A DNA stretch of 64,000 nt from Lepidurus packardi (GCA_023053545.1 JAKZAN010000001.1:7894565-7958564), one strand, 5' to 3'. Numbered from the stretch's first letter, positions 12,101 through 27,100 are shown. Program-made: numbers and translations. The notes: generated by a model from the letters alone, not told the origin.

Positions 12101-15100
12101 CGGGCGAGCGGGTTTGACTGGACCTTGTACCACCCGTTCTTGAGTACGGCCCTTGTGTTCTACCTCCGTAGTTTCCGTGGCTGTGATCTTCCTTGTAATC
12201 TCGAACTGGCCTTTGACCTACAGAGGAAACGACCGTTTAGAAGATTCCAGACTCCAATCAATAAAGCACTTTAAAAATATCAATCCTTACCTCCTTCTGA
12301 GTCTGCTTTTGTGTGGCGACGTGAACTTCACGACCATGGACAGAAGACTCCATGGGATCAGGCGGAACCCCACCAGATTGGGAGTCGAGATGTACTTCCG
12401 TGCGGTGTCCCTCGCTGACTTGCTTGCTTGCCCCACTAGTGAACTGCTGGTCGCTCACCGTTCGGGTTACAGTCGTGCGTTCGTCTCGATCACTGTCCAT
12501 AGAAAGTAACACTTAGCCTTCTACTTCCAAAGCTAGCAATTCTGGCTATTGTGTTAGCAGAGATTGAATGTTATAATAGTTTGTTTTAAACAGTTTTGGG
12601 GGGATTCAACGTCACACACTACCTTCGTCGTTTTTGGCGAGGAGTGAGAGGAGGAGTAGAGACTTTCTCAACCTTGCTGAGTAGTTTGAATAAAGCAGTT
12701 CAAGTAGAAGCAGTTGAAAAGAATGCAGAAAGCAATATGAGATCCAGCCAGTTAGAAAAATATTGGTATTGGAAGTAGTGTCATTAGGCTAATTTGCTAA
12801 CCGATTTTACGTTTCAGAAGTTAGTGTTGGACTTACAGTTTGGTTTCGTAACTGCTGGCCATTCCCTTTGCCAGTGAGTTTTGGACTACGCGTTCGCCAG
12901 GTACGGCGAACTGGTGGGAAGTTTCACGAATCTTTATTTCCTTCGTCACTTGACTATCTTCCAACTGAAAACAGAGATTGTGTTAGTGAAGGGCAAAAAA
13001 GGGCTTAGAGTAGAAGAAAGTACCTCTTTGAGGGTCTTGTAGTAATCTTCGCCCTTCTTTTGCTTGACTTGTTTCTGCCACTCGGTCTCATTTTCTTCGA
13101 CCGTTTTCTTGCGGCCGATTTCTGAAGCGTCCACGTTGAGGCCAACGGTCTGGTGTCGTTCTTCAAAGCGGCGTTCAAGCTCGCATTGTCTGTCTGCTTG
13201 GTAGCTTTTCAAGTCGTAATCATACCAAGCTATACGGGTACCAAACAACAAAACATGCATGATTCACGTCACGGGTTAACGTAAGACAATTCATTTTCAA
13301 ATCAAGATAGCAAGAAGATAAAAATAATGAAAAGGGAAGGCAAGAACGCGGGTTGCAGGTCAATGGTAAACTATCCAGGATTTTTTTTTTTTAGCAAAAC
13401 GTCGTAAGTTGCCTTACATGTTTGATATCCGTGTTAGCAAATAAAATTACAGTCGGTCTACGAGGGATGGAGCCCAAACTAAGGTTTCACGGTTATTGAC
13501 GGACATTTTAAACGAACAAATGAAAGCGTGGAATCAATGATTTACCTGTAACATTCTAGCTCATCTTGCTGAAATGCCGTTAAAGCGTCGAAAATGGAAT
13601 TTATAAAGGTAAAGGAACACGGGGGAATGTTCAATGTGTAATGAGGAGTTTACGGTCAGGGTGAAGCGTGTGTCAGTGAAATGTGCTTTTGTAATGCAGA
13701 GTGGTGTGTGTCGGCATGAAAATGTGTGTGATGTTTTTTTCTTACCGTGACAGCACGAATATATACCAAGTATCGAAATAGAATGGAGCAATGAGAGAAA
13801 ATAAACTTACGTTTAGGAGAGTTCTTCAGGACGTTACGGTAGTCGTCGCCTCGAGCTATGACTTTAAGATCGCACGAGCAATAGGCTTCTCCTTGGGAAT
13901 TGCGAGCGAAGACCTCCAAAGTTCCATTGTCGTACTGGCGGGTTTTGGGGATATCCAAGTGCCACATACCGTCGTATGTCAATTTATAGCGCGTTCCCTG
14001 TAAGTTTGAGTTCAGAAACGTTTAGCATATAATAGACTATGATTGATCAAAGGGCTTACGTTCATGACGGTGTGGCCGTTTATCACCCACATGACGCGAG
14101 GGCGAGGGAAGCCTGTAATGCGGCAACAAAAGCGTGCGCATTCACCTTCCATGACTTCGATTCCAACAGGTTTCAGAACGAAGGTAGGCTTTTCCTTTAG
14201 CCTTTCAGCCTCATCAGGCTCGTCGGGAATCCTTTGAAAACATATTTGTGAATAAGTATATTTTTAATCAAAATCCCTTTCCGGAGAAACTGATTCCTCG
14301 AGGTGTAAGTTTACCTGAGCCAAGAAGCCTCCATTTCACGAATCTTCTCCATACTCTGCATGCCTTTAGGCAACTGCGAGTCGTAGATGATTCCGGGGCG
14401 GCCGGTTGTCTTGATAATAGCGCGAGTTTCGTCGGAGCCGTAGAGATTGGTAGCACGGCAAACGTACTCACCACTGTCTTCGGGGTAAACCCAGCCAAAG
14501 TTCATGGCAACATAACCGAAATCATAGATGGGAGTAAAACGGTTCTTGTAAGGCAAAGGTTTGCCGTTGAAAAACCATTCCACCTTCATGTTGGGGTCAC
14601 CCACAGGGGCCAACTGCGATTCGAATTTGGTGATTTGCATTTCTTTGAGTTCTAACTGGTCTTTGATGTGAACCACGAAACGCGGTGGCTGCTTCTTGTC
14701 AGCGTCGTAGATGTCCTCTTCTGTGAGGAAGATCTCGGAAGTATATTTCTTCAGGGCCGCTTCCATCTGGACCAGCGTTTCCGATTTCTTCATGCCTTTA
14801 GGCATTTGGTTTTGCATGATAATTCCGGGAACAGCTAAAAAGTTACCATAATGAAAACAATTTTGATTAATATTTTTATTATTTGTTCTTAATACGAAAA
14901 AAAAGTTAAACAGATAATTGTAGATAAACGATACATAAAATCAAATTAATTTACCTTTGCAGGTCAGCGTGGTTTTGGTTGCATCCTCGCCTACGGTATT
15001 ACGTGCTGTGCAGATGTACTCGCCAGCATCTTCGGGGTAAGTGTACAGAATGTCAAGGGATACGAATCCCATTTCGTACATTGTCCGGAACCTATGACCA

Positions 15101-18100
15101 GAAGTCAAGGGTTTGCCATTATGGAACCAGTCAACCCTCAAACGAGGATCGGTTTTAGGCTCCACGCGGCATTCAAAGTGGGCGGGTTCTCCTTCGTCTG
15201 CGGCTACTGGTTGGATCTGAATTCCCGAGTTATAAATCTTCAATTTTCTTATGAAATTATGTATGTACCTGGGTGATGAACTTGGGAGCTTGAGCGGGAG
15301 CATCGTCGTGAATCCTCTCTTGGATAGGACCGCGTTCAAGGTCGTGCAACTTCTCTCCGGTAAGTCCTTGAGGTAATTGAGTTTCGAGGACCACATCGCG
15401 TTTGCTGACACAGGTAAGTTGTGCCTTAGTACTGGCGTGGCCCCATTTGTTGACAGCGCGGCACATGTACTCGCCGGAATCGCGAGCGAAAGTCCAGTCC
15501 ATATCGAGGACAACGAGTCCAAAGTCGTGTAACATGCGAACACGCGAACCAGCCGCTAAGGGACGGCCATTGTGGTACCATTCAACGCGTAAGTTGGAGT
15601 CTCCGACGGGTTCTACCCTGCACTCGAAGTGTACGGGTTGTCCTTCGCCCAATTCAAGGACATCCTGTAGAAGGGAAGATTTAAATTCGAGGATTCTTAC
15701 TAAAGAATCTTTTCTTTTATTGTTTACCTTGATTTCGGTTACAAAGCGAGGAGGATGAGGTGTTTCGTCATCCAAAGTAGCACGATCCTCGCGTTTCCAT
15801 AAGTTCTCTTCGAGTTTCTGGAGGCTTTCCGTTCCAGTACGGAACTTCTGGGGCAGTTGCGGTTCCAGAACGATTCCCTGGCGACTGCGCACATGCAGGC
15901 TGCAAGAAACGGTGGCTTCGCCGTGGCGGTTCGTTGCTTTGCAAGTATACAGACCCGTGTCGCGTTGGTAAACGCCGCTTATCTCCAAGATAACGAAACC
16001 AAAGTCCGAGATCGTCTTGACTCGGGAGCCCGCGCTCAAGGGTTTGCCGTTATGGAACCATTCCACACGCAAGCTAGGATCATTGACGGGGATGACCTTG
16101 CATTCGAAATGTGCTAAACCGTTCTCAGGCAGAGTTTGATCCGACGGAGTAGAAATAAACTCGGGTGGCTTGCCGCTGTCAACGTCGCCGACTTGTTCAG
16201 GGACCTGGTAACCTAGTCCTTCCAATTCTGCGATTTTGTCGATAGTACCTTCCATACCCTTGGGTAATTGTGATTCCAAGATGACATTGCGTTTGCCTTG
16301 ACATTTCAGAGTGGCCGATGTTACAGCTTCGCCTAGTTCATTGATAGCGCGGCAAGAATATTCGCCGGAATCTTCGGGGTACACGGGAGAGATTTCCAAA
16401 ATGACGAAGCCGAAATCGCAGAACGTACGAATGCGAGAACCTGTTTTAAGCGTTTTGCCATTCCAGAACCATTCGACCTAAAATATTTGGAAAAGCATTT
16501 GCTTTAGAAAAAGGAACATGTTAAGAACAACGAATTCTACCTTGAGTTTGGGATCGTCAGTTGGAATGAGGCGTCCTTCGAAATGGGCGCTTTCTCCTTC
16601 GCGCAAACCGCTGATGTTGTTCAGCGGTTGTGTAAATACCGGAGCTTGGCGTTTGGCATCTTCTATGCCCTCACCGCGGCGCAGGTAAGAGGATTCCTCC
16701 AGGTTTTGGATCTTCAACAAACCGCTTTCCATACCTTCTGGCAGTTGCGAGTCTAAGATCAAGTTAGCGCGAGAAACACACTTCAAGTTGGCACGGGTGT
16801 TATCCTGGCCTAGCTTGTTGGTAGCGCGGCATTCATAAACACCGGAATCTTCTTCATAAACGTAAAGGATATCCAATATGACCAGACCAAAGTCATGGAA
16901 AGTACGGAAACGATGTCCGCTTGGTAACTTGATTCCATTGCGGTACCATTCCGCCTTAATTCATAAATTTTCATTTAGCAAATAATTCTCAAGAGTCCAT
17001 CTTGGGAGCAGTCAAGGATACTTACAGTTAGGTAAGGATCGTTGACGGGCGTCAAGCGAGCCTCAAAGTGAGCGCTTTGTCCCTCGATCTTGTTCAGGAT
17101 ATCGGTAATCTGAGTGGTAAATTTGGGTGCTTCCTGGACTGGTGTTTCTGGTGCCGCTGTGCGATATTCGTGTTCTTCCAATGCGCGAATTTTGGCCAGG
17201 GAATCTGGCTGCAAGGAATCCAGGTAGACTCCGCCTTTACCAACGCAACGAACAGTAGCTTTCGTGAAATCTTCTCCAAACCTGTAAAATAAACCAAATT
17301 AGCAAGTTAGGTTTTTAAACAAATTTTGGTGTTTGTACTTGTTGTAAGCTTTGCAAACGTATTCGCCAGAATCGTGGCTTTGGACGTAAGCAATGTCAAG
17401 AACGACGAATCCGAAGTCTGAGACAGTCTTGATACGCGACGAGTGGCGCAATGGCTGGCCATTGTGGTACCATTCGACCTTAAGGTTCGGGTCGCCAACG
17501 GGTAAAAGTGTGCATTCGAAATGTGCAGAGTCTCCGTCTTTCAGACCTTCCACGCTCTATTAACACAGGTTCATGTCGAAGTCACGTTTAAACAAATTAA
17601 TTGACTTCATTACCTGGATCTGAGAAGTAAATTGGGGCTTCTGGCCGCTGGATAAGTCAACGCATTCCAAGTTGACGCTGATCTCAGCACGTCCCCATTT
17701 GTTGGTAGCTCGGCACGTGTAGAGGCCAGTATCTTCCACTTTGGTACCCAAGATTTCCAATACAACCATGCCAAAGGCATGTACGGTACGTGAACGATGC
17801 CCTGTGGTAGCCAAAAAGAACAAGGAAGGTTAGAAAACGTGCATTCCAACGTTTTCATCTTCGTTTCGTTTTCAAGTCTTGTTTCATACCCATCTTGAGC
17901 TGTTGGCCATTGAAGAACCATTCCACAGTCATGCTCTGGTCCCCTACTGGCGTAAGAGTAGCTTCAAAGTGAGCAATCTCGCCTTCGGTCAAATTGGTAA
18001 CGTTCTGGAACTGAGACGTGAACACTGGCGCGTGGCCTTCTTCGTCGGGCATAACGCCGTCAGCATGGATCAACGAATCTTCCAACGCTTGAATCTTCTC

Positions 18101-21100
18101 CAAACCAGCTTCACCCTTAGGATGTTGGGTATCTTCAATCAACCCGCGTTTGCCTAAAAAATACCAAGCTTATAAATGTAGGTTTCTGTTTCCATTGACT
18201 GATGTTACCTTGGCAGTAAATAGTTGTGGTAGTAAAGGCCTCTCCGGCAGCGTTGGAGGCACGGCAAGTGTAGACGCCTTGATCGCGTGTATACACGTCG
18301 GTAAGGTCGAGTGTAATGAATCCGAAGTCGTTGCTCATGCGGAAGCGCGATCCATGATCCAACAGCTTGCCGTTGAAGAACCACTCGATGCGGAGCTTAG
18401 GATCTTGCTTGGGCTCCACGTGGCATTCCAAGTGCAATGGTTGAGTCTCACCCAAATTAAATTGTGGCTCCAATGGTACAATAAACATAGGCTTGGGGAA
18501 CGGCGCGTCCGGGGTCGAGGTTTGACGCTGGTACTTGGCATAATAAGCTTGTTCAGCTTGTTCAACCTTTTCAAGACCGGCTTGGCCTTGAGGATGAATA
18601 GTATCCAAATAGATACTCGTCTTGCCTAAGAAATGTTTCAGTAAAATTTTGGATCGAACAAGTTGTGTGAAAATGTCTTACTGGTGCATTTGAGAGTACC
18701 AGTAGTGACTGCCTGTCCCTTGCTGTTGGTAGCTTTGCACGTAAGTACACCAGAGTCTTCCTCATAAGCGTGCAAGATATCCAGGGTAACAAAACCGAAG
18801 TCGTAGGAGGAGTTGAAGCGGGACGCAGTAGGCAACGGTTTTCCGTTCATGTACCATTCTAAGGTGCAGAGATAGTATATATTAAACGGTCACATACGGA
18901 AAAAAAAATTAACAAGATTTCAAGCAGTGAAGTAAGGCTTACGAATAGTCAAAGTAGGATCCTTGGCTGGTTCCACTCGGCATTCAAAGTGAGCAATCTC
19001 GCCTTCGCGACATTCTACGTTGTTCAAATGGGTGATGAACACAGGCATCTCAAAGACAGCGTCAGTCATATCCACCGTGTGGACACGAGGTTGTTCCAAA
19101 GCAGCGATCTTCGGTAGGGCGTCGGGACGCAAGGCATTACCCAAGAGCCAATCACGGCCTAAAAAGAAGAAAATTTAACTCCTTTTCTGGTTTGAATACA
19201 TTTTAAGATTTACCTTCAACTTTAATAGTACAAGTCGAAGTAGCTTCCCCTAACTGGTTGATAGCTTTGCAGACATAAATGCCCGAATCGTCAGGTCGAA
19301 GTCCGGCAATATCGAGCGACACTAGGCCGAAATCCAAAGTAGAGCGCAAACGCGAGCCAGTCATCAACTGGACACCGTTACGATACCATTCAATGCGCAA
19401 CAGAGGATCGGTCTTTGGTTCGACAGTCGCTTCCAAGTGCAAAATCTGGTTCTCCACCAAACGATCATGATCCAACAAGTGTTTGATGAAACGAGGTGGT
19501 TCTTGAAAAATAGCGTCCGGGTAAACAGAAGGAGCACGGTTCATTTCCGTTTCCTTCAGCTGAATCTTTTCCCAAGCTTGCGGTTGCATGGCGTCACCCA
19601 AAATGTAGCCGCGAGTTTTAACCTTCATGGTAGTAGTAGAGACGGCTTCTCCAGATTTGTTAATAGCTTTGCACATGTACATGCCGGAATCCTCGGGAAT
19701 CACGTGTGTGATGTCCAAAGTAACATAACCGAAGTCATGAGTGACCCGGAATCGAGATCCTAATGTAAACCAAAACATAGTTGGATAACCTCTTTGAATT
19801 ACGTTGTGTACTTCATACCTAGCTTGAGTTCGACGCCATTGACGTACCACTCGAAGCGCAAAGAATTGTCTCCTACTGGCAGTACGCGGCACTCGAAGTG
19901 GGCGTTTTGGCCTTCATAGAGCTCTGACGGTCCAGTAAGCAAGGAAGTGAACACAGGCTTGTCGAAGAGACGCTCCTGTTCTTGGGCAGGTTCGTAGCCC
20001 TTGCCGCTTTCCAATTCCTGGATTCTGCGCATAGCTTCGGGGTGCTGAGTTTCCAACTGGATATTGGCTTTGGCTACACAAGGAAAGCTGGTTAATTAAA
20101 ACCTAATGACTCAGTTTGATGACTTTTACTTTTGATGCGGATAGAAGCAGTGGTTACAGCTTCACCCAGGGAATTTGTAGCCCGGCACATGTACACGCCT
20201 TCATCTTCATCGCGCAAATACTTAATGTCCAAAGCCACGTACCCGAAATCGTGGGTCTTTTGAATGCGAGAGCCTTTAAACAATTAAAAGGATGTGAATA
20301 TTAAATTTTTTAAACATGAAGAGAATAGTACTGTTTTCAAGAGGTTGTTCGTTACGGAACCATTCCACTTTCATGGTAGGATCGCCCACAGGAATAAGAC
20401 GGCATTCAAAATGAGCCGCTTGGCCTTCAAGCACATTGTCAATATTCTGCAAAGGAGCGGTGAAAACTGGGCGTTGGAAGGTTTTGGGTTCGATGTAAGC
20501 CTCTTGGCGATACTTGGAAGCATCTTCCAACTCGCGGATTTTGTCCATGCCTTGGGGACACTGGGAATCCAAAATGATGTTGCTCTTAGCTAAACAGAGA
20601 AAGACGTATTAGGTTTCAAATATGTTAGCTCGATTCCGAACATTTACCTTCAACGCGGATATCGATTGAAGCTTTGCATTCACCCAAGTCGTTATAAACG
20701 CGCACAGTGTAAGTACCAGCATCTTCGGGGTATACGTGCTTGATGTCCAGTGCGACGTAACCGAAGTCGCTGGTTTCGTGGTACCGGGAAGCAGAAATAA
20801 GAGGCTTGCCATTGTGATACCATTCCACCTTGAGCTTGGGATCGTGAATAGGCTCTACACGGCATTCGAAATGCGCTGTTTGGCCTTCCACCAATGTTGT
20901 TGTACCCTGCACAATTTAAGCTGTAACAAGCAAACAATTTTTTATTTTTTTTACCTGTAATTCAGTAATGAAACGTGGGGGAGTTGGTACGAAATCTTGG
21001 ATTTCCGTCGGTGCTTGGCGACCTTGGGATTCCAAAACACGGATCTTCTCCCACCCATCCGGATGCTGGGTATCCAAATAAATGCTACGACGAGCTATAA

Positions 21101-24100
21101 AAAGAACGAGAATTTAGTTAACAATTTCATTCCCATTGGAACTGATCTATAAAACCTACAAGAAATGTTAATGGTGCAGGTATTGACTGCTTCGCCGAGC
21201 GCGTTAGTTGCTTTGCAAATGTAGGTACCCGAATCTTCTGGGTACGTGTACAAAATATCCAAAGCCACGTAGCCAAAGTCATGGGTGGTACGGAAACGAT
21301 GACCAGTCTTGATAGCCACTCCGTTAACAAACCATTCGACTTTGAGCTTAGGATCGTTGATGGGTTCTAATCGGGTTTCCACATGAGCGTGTTCACCTTC
21401 CTTCAGGTTGTCTAAGCTAGCCAACGGTGTGATGAAAACTGGACGTTGTTGCGGCGCGACCGCGTCTTCCTTGGCTGGACGAGCATAAGCTTCCAACTCG
21501 TGAATTTTCTTCAATCGCTGAGCATCCAAAGTGTCCAGCTCCAAACCAGCTTGTCCCTTAACGCGTACCGAGCAAGTGGTAACAGCTTCACCGTTCGCGT
21601 TGACGGCTTTGCACATGTAAGTGCCGGAATCTTCAGCATACGCGTACAGAATGTCCAGAGCGACAAATCCGAAATCGTAGATGGTTTTGAAACGGTGACC
21701 CTGGGTAATAGGCTTTCCGTTATGGTACCATTCAACCCGCATATTAGGGTCGTTGACGGGAACCAAAGTCGCTTCCAGATGAACCGTCTGTCCTTCGTTG
21801 ATGTTATCCACGTTACGCAATGGGCGACCAAATACAGGTTTCTCAGCGATGCTTGAATCAGTCTCGTCGGGACGGCGATGGCGCGAATCGTCTTCCAAGT
21901 ACTGAATCTTACTCAACGCAGCTTGATGCTGCGATTCGAGCAGCAATCCAGAGCGGGAAGACACTTGGATGTTCAACGTTGAAACGGCAGTTCCCAGTTT
22001 GTTGGTAGCCTTAATAGTGTACTCGCCAGCGTCTTCTGGGTAGACGGTCAAGATATCCAAAGCTGCAAAGCCAAAGTCGTAGACTGTGCGGAAACGATGT
22101 CCGGCAGTCAAGGCTCTGCCGTTATGGAACCATTCGACCTTCAGGTCGGTATCAGGGTACGGCTCGATGCGGCACTCGAAGTGTGTGCTCTGGCCTTCAG
22201 CCAACTGCGTCGGACCGCTCAGAGGAGCCACAAAGCGAGGAGCTTGGGTAACGACGGTGTCCTCTTCGACCAGGCGTTGATAACGGGAAGTGTCTTCTAA
22301 GTATTGCAACTTTTGTAGAGCATCTTGGTGTTGGGTCTCGGTAATCAACGAGGCGTTAGCTATATCAATATAATTAATTTGACGATCTAGACCAAGGATT
22401 TCAAACATTGACTTACAAGAGACGATTAAAGTAGCTGAGGTTACAGCTTGACCTAAATCGTTTGTAGCGCGGCAAGTGTAGGTTCCAGAATCTTCGGGTC
22501 GCACGTGCTTCATGTCGAAAGCCACGAAACCGAAATCGTGCATTGTAACGATGCGATTAGCTGAAAATAATTTCATATTTATTAGTAAGGCTATTCAACA
22601 TAAGTAAGAACAACAAAAAAACTCTACAATACCATCTTGGATAGGTACACCATTCTTGAGCCATTCCACCTTCAAGCGCGAGTCACCAACAGGGATAAGT
22701 CGGGCTTCAAAATGAGCAGTTTGCTGTTCTTTGAGCACGATGTTATGCATGGGCTGCGTGAAAACGGGAGCTTGGGTAACGGCATCGTCTTGGGTGTTGG
22801 ATTTCTGACCCTTGGAAGTATCTTCCAAGTATTGGATTTGGCTTAAAGCGCTTTGGTGCTGAGTTTCGCTAACGATCGACTTCTTAGCTATAAATTTTAG
22901 AAAGGTGTAAATAAATTGAGATAGTAATAAAGGTTTAATGGTCTTTACAATGGACCGTTAATTGGCAGGAAGTCATCGCATCTCCCAGGGCATTGGCAGC
23001 CCGGCAAGTGTACACACCGGAGTCTTCGGGGTACGCGTACATGATGTCCAAAGCCACAAAGCCGAAGCTGTTGGTCTCGGTGAAGCGAGAGCCCGATTTC
23101 AAGGGTACTTGGTTGTGGAACCATTCTACTTTCAAGGTAGCATCCGAAACAGGGATCAAGCGGCATTCAAAATGAGCCCGCTGGCCTTCGCGAATGTCAA
23201 TGGTCTTCAATGACGTGGTGAATACAGGAGCTTGAGTTGTAATTTCGTCGATCAGTTCGGCACGCTGGTACTTGGATTTGTCTTCCAAATATTGTAATTT
23301 TTCCATTCCGACTTCATGTTGGGTCTCGGACAGGATTTGCTTAGTGCCTGAAAAAGAAAACAGTTGACACATTATTTTGCTAAAAATGTTCTTGAAATTA
23401 TGGTCAAGCAAGCTTACTCTTGCAGGACAAGCTGACGCTAGTTTCGTCAGTTCCGATCAAGTTTTGAGCTCTGCAGGTATAAACACCGCTGTCTTCAGCA
23501 ATAACACCGACAATGTCCAAAGCCACATAACCGAAATCATGGATAGGACGGAATCTGTGTCCTGTAATTCACAAAAATTACTTTTTAGACAGTTGAAAGT
23601 AAACAATAACATAAAAGAGATTTTCTCTTCAATTTTTTCAACTGCTCCAAATTATGGTCATGATCCTTACCAACAGTAATAGGGCGACCATTCTTGAACC
23701 ATTCCACTTTAAGGTTGGAATCAGCCACTGGTTCCAATTTGCATTCGAAATGTGCATTTTGACTTTCGCGCAAGTTTTCTTGAGACTTGGGTTTGGATAA
23801 GAAGCGTGGTTTGATGGTAATGACCTCATCAACCCATTCTTGGCGCTTGTAGCGTGATGCGTCTTCTAAGTACTGGATCTGTTCGAGACCTGCAGCGTGT
23901 TGTGATTCCAAGATCAATTCGCTCTTGGCAATCACGCGTACACTAGCTGAGGTTACAGCTTCGCCCATACGGTTGTACGCACGGCAAGTATACACACCAG
24001 AATCTTCTGGATATACGCTTAAGATATCCAGAGCGACATAGTCAAAGTCAAAGGCTGGACGGAAGCGATGGCCTGTGCGGATCGCTTTACCGTTGACGAG

Positions 24101-27100
24101 CCAGTCAATACGCATGGAAGAATCGCCGACAGGGTTGATACGGCATTCCAAATGGATATTGGTACCTTCGATAGTCTCGATATTGTGCAAGGGTTTAGTG
24201 AAGCTGGGCAACTGTTGAATGCTGACTTCTTCGGCCATGTGGCGTTGGGAGCGCGAAGCATCCTCAAGCCATTGAATCTGTTCCAAGGCAGCTTCGTGTT
24301 GCGTTTCGGTCAAAATGGTCGAGTGACCGATAACACGAACGCAAGCCGAAGTGTGGGCGGAGCCTAAATGGTTGGTAGCACGAACAGTGTACTCGCCAGA
24401 GTCTAGTGTTGATACTCCGACAATATCCAACGCTACAAAGCCAAAATCAAAGTAGGTCTTGAAACGAGAGCCCACAGTGATAGCTTTCCCGTTGAAGAAC
24501 CATTCCACGCGCATGGTAGGGTCACCCATGGGTTCTAATCGGCATTCCAAGTGAACGTTTTTGCCCTCGGCTACCGGTTGTGGGTCGCTTAAAGGGATGA
24601 CGAAAATCGGGCGTGATTTGCTAATCTCTTCAATGTCGTACTGGGGTTCGACGAACTTGGTTTCCAAACGTTGAGTTTTGTCCAAAGTGATGCTATGCAT
24701 GCTAGTGGTATCAATGCTGCTGCGAGCTACGTACAAAGCAAACACAGTGAGTTCTAGAGTTTTGGTTTGCTGGCAGGATAGACTTACTTTCCACACGCAT
24801 GGTAGTGCTCAACTGAGCTTCGCCTATGGCGTTGCGGGCTACTACAGTGTAGGTACCCGCATCCTCTCCGCGGACGTCCAAGATGTCCAAAGCCACGTAA
24901 CCAAAGTCATGATGAATGTGAATACGACTGGCTTGCATAATAACTTTACCATTGAAATACCACTCAACCTATAGCAAAAGAAAATTTATAAAATGTACTT
25001 CAGAAATCGACCAGTGAATTTACGATTAGTGTAGAATCGCTCTGAGGCTCAACGCGGGCTTCAAAATGGGCTCGCTGACCCTCTACAATCTTATTGGTGG
25101 CCTTCATTTCGCCCAAGAAACGAGGCTGGATCTTGACAGTGGTTTCCTCCAAAACAGATCGCGCATAGCGACTGTCATCTTCCAAGTAACGAATCTTTTC
25201 TAACCCTTCGGGGTGCTGGCTTTCGACCATGACGTCGTGTTTGGAGATGACGGTCAGGTTGGCTGAGGTCGAAGTTTCTCCAAGAACGTTTCGAGCGCGA
25301 CAAGTATACACTCCGCGGTCGAGCACGGTAATAGATTTAATGGTCAAAGCCACGTATCCAAAGTTGAAGAAACTGGTAATACGGGAGCCTTGGATGTTGA
25401 AAAAGAGTTTCATTAGAATGAGTTGAAACCATTTTGCTTTCTAAAAATTACTAGCTTCAACAGGTTTGCCGTCCTTAAGCCATTCAACGGACAACCTGGG
25501 GTCACCGACTGGTTCCAGACGAGCTTCGAAATGCGCGAAACCGCCTTCACGGATGTCAATTTGATCCTTGATGGGCGTTTTGAATTCAGGAGGCGTGGTA
25601 GCTTCAATTGGTTCGGGTTGACCCCGAGCGGCCATTTGCAGCTGGTACGCTTCCAACTCCTCAATGCGCTCAATATACCGCTGCTGTTCGGGAATACCCA
25701 GATCTCCAGTCACTGTACCACGAACTGTTGCAGACAAACGATTAGCTTTTGGAGATTTCTTTGAAGGTAACGTACCGTTGACATTCAGAGTAGCAGTACT
25801 GTGCGCATCTCCTGCGCGGTTGATGGCTTTTACTACATAAGCGCCTTGATCTTCAGCACGCAGGTGCATAATGTTGAGGGCAACATAACCGAAATTGAAA
25901 ATTGTCGAAATACGCGAACCTGTAGCAACATTTTTCATCAAAGAACTCTTCCTTGGCTAAGTTTGAATTGTTGACTTACTTGCAGTAATGGAGCGTCCAT
26001 CTTTGTACCATTCGACGCGCATGTAGGGGTCGCTAACAGGAGCGAGCTGGGCCTCAAAGTGGGCATAAGATCCTTCGTTCATATGGCCCAAATCTTTAAG
26101 AGGACGAATGAAAGTTGGCACTTGGTTGTATGTTTCCTCAATGGAAGTGTGGCGCTGGTAACGCGAGTAATCTTCCAGCATTTGAATTTGTTCCAAGCTC
26201 TCGGGATGCTGGGAAGTGCTTTCAATCGTAGCGCGAGCTATTACAGGATCAAAAAAATTAGCACAATGTAATCTAACTTAGATATTTAACTTACGAGAAA
26301 CTTTCATGCGAGCACTGGATTCAGCATAACCTGCTGGGTTGCTCACACGAATTGTGTAGACTCCAGCATCTTGATGAATCACGCCAATCAAAGTTAAAGC
26401 AATGTACCCAAAACGGTAGGTAACATTAACGCGCGAACCTGTGATGAAAGCAAATGAGTAACGATTCGCAAGTAAACGATAAAATGTATCACGTACTTGC
26501 TGCCAAGAGCACTCCATCAATGAACCATTCGACTTGCAATGTTGGGTCGCTCACTGGGTTGACCTTAGCCTCAAAGTAGGCGCGCTCGCCTTCAAACAAG
26601 TTGAGATCGCGTAAAGGCAATACAAAGACCGGTTTTTCGTAAACCCTGTCTTCCTCTTCTTGTTTCGGGGCGTGTGGCCGCGAACGTTCAACATGACGCA
26701 AGTAAATGACTTCCGGTTCGGGCTCTGGTTCTGGCTCGATTACTTTCGTAGGTTTGGGGAAATACAAACGTTTGGGAGCGGAAGCTTGCGATTTGGGTGT
26801 CTCGACGAACAAACGAGCACGAGTGGCGGTAGAGCCCGCAGCGTTTTGAGCAGTACATTGGTACCAAGCAGCGTCCTGGGTTCTGGCGCAAGGGATTTCT
26901 AGCATACTATTGCCTCCTTCGGTGTGAATGGTGGCATCTTGATTGGTTTGAATTGGAACGCCATCCTTTTGCCAGGTTAGTTTCGGGATAGGGGTACCTA
27001 CAGCGCGGGCTGAGAGAGAAACGGGTTCTCCTTCCTTGACGTGAACGGTAGTGAAACGTTCAACGAACTTTGGAGCAACTACTTGCTCCTTTTCAACTAC

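Noticed and set aside
13230-13810. A possible small exon in sls intron 40 (around 13551-13560)
   Set aside because: Splice-like dinucleotides flank only ~10 bases; direct joining of exons 40 and 41 already keeps frame.
20294-20593. Plus-strand ORFs opposite Ig exons (also 18150-18629, 19437-19763, 21446-21856, 42865-43281)
   Set aside because: Mirror frames of conserved Ig coding exons; the minus-strand reading explains the sequence fully.
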